Origin: Companilactobacillus mishanensis
Lineage (GTDB): Bacteria > Bacillota > Bacilli > Lactobacillales > Lactobacillaceae
Direction of reading: 5' to 3'
NCBI RefSeq assembly: GCF_003946505.1
Contig: NZ_RHON01000007.1
Location: 1 to 64,000 of the forward strand
Length of the DNA stretch: 64,000 bases
Program-made: the position numbers and the translations under genes
Notes under the pieces: generated by a model
What the model saw: the letters and a program-made list of their open reading frames with translations, nothing else
Told to the model about the DNA's origin: nothing
Databases searched by the model: none
Shown here: piece by piece, positions 62,971-64,000 of the stretch
How the letters are laid out: each line of letters begins with the position of its first letter
How positions within the stretch are numbered: position 1 is the stretch's first letter

Positions 62971-63025
62971 TGAAAACGTTTCCACTCACAACTTAATTGT
63001 AGAGCATATACTCGTTAAGTGTAAA
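62971..63025 (-). promoter_or_regulatory. ppsA promoter and cre site
   Basis: Minus-strand -35 TTTACA (63020-63025), 18-bp spacer, -10 TACAAT (62996-63001). TGAAAACGTTTCCA (62971-62984), 13 of 14 to the cre consensus, lies at about +4 to +17, the same geometry as at the acyl-CoA dehydrogenase promoter. Confidence 0.75.
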
Positions 63026-63058
63026 GATGTAATTTGGTTATTATGTATTATTTATTAT

Positions 63059-63074
63059 ATATAACGTGTTATAT
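63059..63074. promoter_or_regulatory. Candidate CcpN operator upstream of ppsA
   Basis: ATATAAC-GT-GTTATAT, a perfect 7-bp inverted repeat, matches the repeat upstream of the CcpN-type gene (13999-14014). It lies about 35 bp upstream of the -35. Confidence 0.5.
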
Positions 63075-63181
63075 CAATAAAGTAAACGGCAATGATTTGG
63101 TTAACGATAATCAGGAGTAAAAAAGTGTAGATTTCTTATGAAAAAATTAAGAATTAGAATTCGATTCTAATGTAAATTTAA

Positions 63182-63256
63182 TTAAAATTGCCCCCAATAT
63201 TCTTCGTTAGATTTAACAAATTGATCAGTCTCAGATTCCACAATATCGTCCTCCAT
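63182..63256 (-). CDS. Possible 24-residue acidic peptide
   Basis: A minus-strand frame, MEDDIVESETDQFVKSNEEY then WGQF, has a good AAGGAG site 8 bases before its ATG and is followed by an ATTAGAAT/ATTCTAAT hairpin. It lies between ppsA and gpmA in its own interval. No homologue is recognised; it may be a small regulatory peptide or chance. Confidence 0.4.
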   Translation of the reverse strand: MEDDIVESETDQFVKSNEEYWGQF

Positions 63257-63287
63257 TCTGCTAACTCCTTGTATTCCTATTTATACT

Positions 63288-63330
63288 AAAAAAAGTCGTT
63301 GAATGAAATATATTTCATTCAACGACTTTT
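63288..63330 (-). terminator. Terminator of gpmA (40-bp perfect palindrome)
   Basis: 63291-63330 is a perfect palindrome (half AAAAGTCGTTGAATGAAATA) with a T-run on the minus strand, about 80 bases after the gpmA stop. Confidence 0.85.
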
Positions 63331-63376
63331 ATGTTTGAAGTGCTTTAAGGAATACGGTCGCCTAGGTGACCCCATA

Positions 63377-63412
63377 AATTATTCTAAGTGGCGGTAGCCA
63401 CGAAGAATAATT
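63377..63412 (-). repeat. Hairpin at the end of gpmA
   Basis: AATTATTCT/AGAATAATT plus GTGGC/GCCAC arms overlap the gpmA stop codon. There is no T-run; it may protect the mRNA 3' end. A second near-palindrome (GGTCGCCTAGGTGACC) follows at 63357-63372. Confidence 0.6.
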
Positions 63413-64000
63413 AGTTAAGCTTCTTCTTACTTACAACATTCAAATTGTCATCCATGTCATAAACAACTGGTTCACCAGTTGCCATTTCAACGTCCATGAT
63501 GTCAGCATCTGAAATGTTTTCGATGTATTTTGTTAGGGCACGTAGTGAGTTACCATGTGCTGCAATGATAACGTTCTTGCCGTCTAACAATTTAGGAGCG
63601 ATTTCGTCTTCCCAGAAAGGAATAACACGTTCCAAAGTAACTTTAAGGTTTTCTCCACCTGGAATGATCTTTGGATCCAAGTTTGCGTAACGACGGTCTT
63701 TTGCTGCTGAACCTTCGTCTGTAGCTTTCAATAATGGTGGCAATGTATCGTATGAACGTCTCCAAATATGTACTTGTTCATCACCATATTTTTCAGCTGT
63801 TTCCGCTTTGTTCAAGCCTTGGAGTGCGCCATAATGACGTTCGTTCAATCTCCATGTCTTTGTTTCTGGAATCCAAAGTTGGTCACAGCCTTCAAGAGCA
63901 TAGTGCAATGTCTTGATAGCACGTGTCAATACTGAAGTATAAGCTTGGTCAAAAAGGATACCTTCTTCTTTAAGAAGTTTACCAGCGTTTTGAGCTTGCT
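63411..64000 (-). CDS. gpmA: 2,3-bisphosphoglycerate-dependent phosphoglycerate mutase (5' end outside)
   Basis: The last 196 or so codons of glycolytic GpmA are present; the N-terminal RHG phospho-histidine motif lies beyond the window. Seen are [35 protein letters not shown], and the second active-site His in [16 protein letters not shown]. The frame is open to the window edge, with [20 protein letters not shown] just before it. Confidence 0.95.
   Translation of the reverse strand, partial: QAQNAGKLLKEEGILFDQAYTSVLTRAIKTLHYALEGCDQLWIPETKTWRLNERHYGALQGLNKAETAEKYGDEQVHIWRRSYDTLPPLLKATDEGSAAKDRRYANLDPKIIPGGENLKVTLERVIPFWEDEIAPKLLDGKNVIIAAHGNSLRALTKYIENISDADIMDVEMATGEPVVYDMDDNLNVVSKKKLN

Overview
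The window is chromosomal DNA from a low-GC Gram-positive bacterium of the family Lactobacillaceae. The support is a dltXABCD operon, a catabolic alsS-alsD pair, LPXTG-type and SLAP-like surface proteins, Xaa-Pro peptidase, GpmA, a QueT gene behind a preQ1-II type riboswitch, a MET-box, AGGAGG ribosome binding sites and Bacillus-like promoters. An acyl-CoA dehydrogenase/EtfBA operon and a PEP synthase would fit a Companilactobacillus-like genome, but the species cannot be fixed from this sequence alone.

Layout. 1-6.2 kb: glycine-betaine transporter opuA operon and a carbon-repressed acyl-CoA dehydrogenase-etfB-etfA operon. 6.4-11.1 kb: dltXABCD (D-alanylation of teichoic acids) with a BceR-type operator upstream. 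11.4-16.9 kb: Xaa-Pro peptidase, the alternative S14 gene rpsN with a Zur-like box, a GyrI-like protein, a CcpN-type regulator, an EamA permease and a TPM-domain protein. 16.9-21.4 kb: a decaying surface-protein locus (adhesin with an amber codon in its signal peptide, a second broken gene, and between them hairpins exposing CCTCCC loops). 21.5-23.9 kb: thiMDE under a TPP riboswitch. 24-30.5 kb: restriction island with a LlaJI/McrBC-like pair divergent from a C5-cytosine methylase and a B3-domain nuclease candidate. 30.7-43.4 kb: MarR regulator, queT, a Tad2-like DUF2829 protein, GT8, SLAP-like protein, mazEF, tandem VOC proteins, CDF transporter and alsSD. 43.4-50.4 kb: antitoxin-like genes with two related microproteins, metR-type regulator with metEF, a HigBA-like pair and a frameshifted glutathione peroxidase. 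50.5-55.8 kb: a LanFEG-like ABC immunity transporter with a broken ATPase, a YtrA-type GntR/ABC operon and a broken AbrB-like antitoxin. 55.8-64 kb: matrixin protease, RelQ alarmone synthetase, VOC protein, SWIM protein, HicA with a HigA-like partner, ppsA and the 3' part of gpmA.

How it fits together. Carbon control links several regions: cre sites sit at the predicted start points of the acyl-CoA dehydrogenase and ppsA promoters, and a shared inverted repeat (ATATAAC-N2-GTTATAT type) lies upstream of both the ccpN-type gene and ppsA. Cell-envelope functions (dlt, surface proteins, LanFEG, YtrA-type ABC) are scattered through the window. At least five genes carry inactivating lesions (three stop codons of different kinds, one frameshift, one stop plus frameshift), mostly in surface, immunity, stress and toxin-antitoxin functions, which suggests ongoing gene decay. 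No tRNA, rRNA, CRISPR array, insertion sequence or prophage was found.
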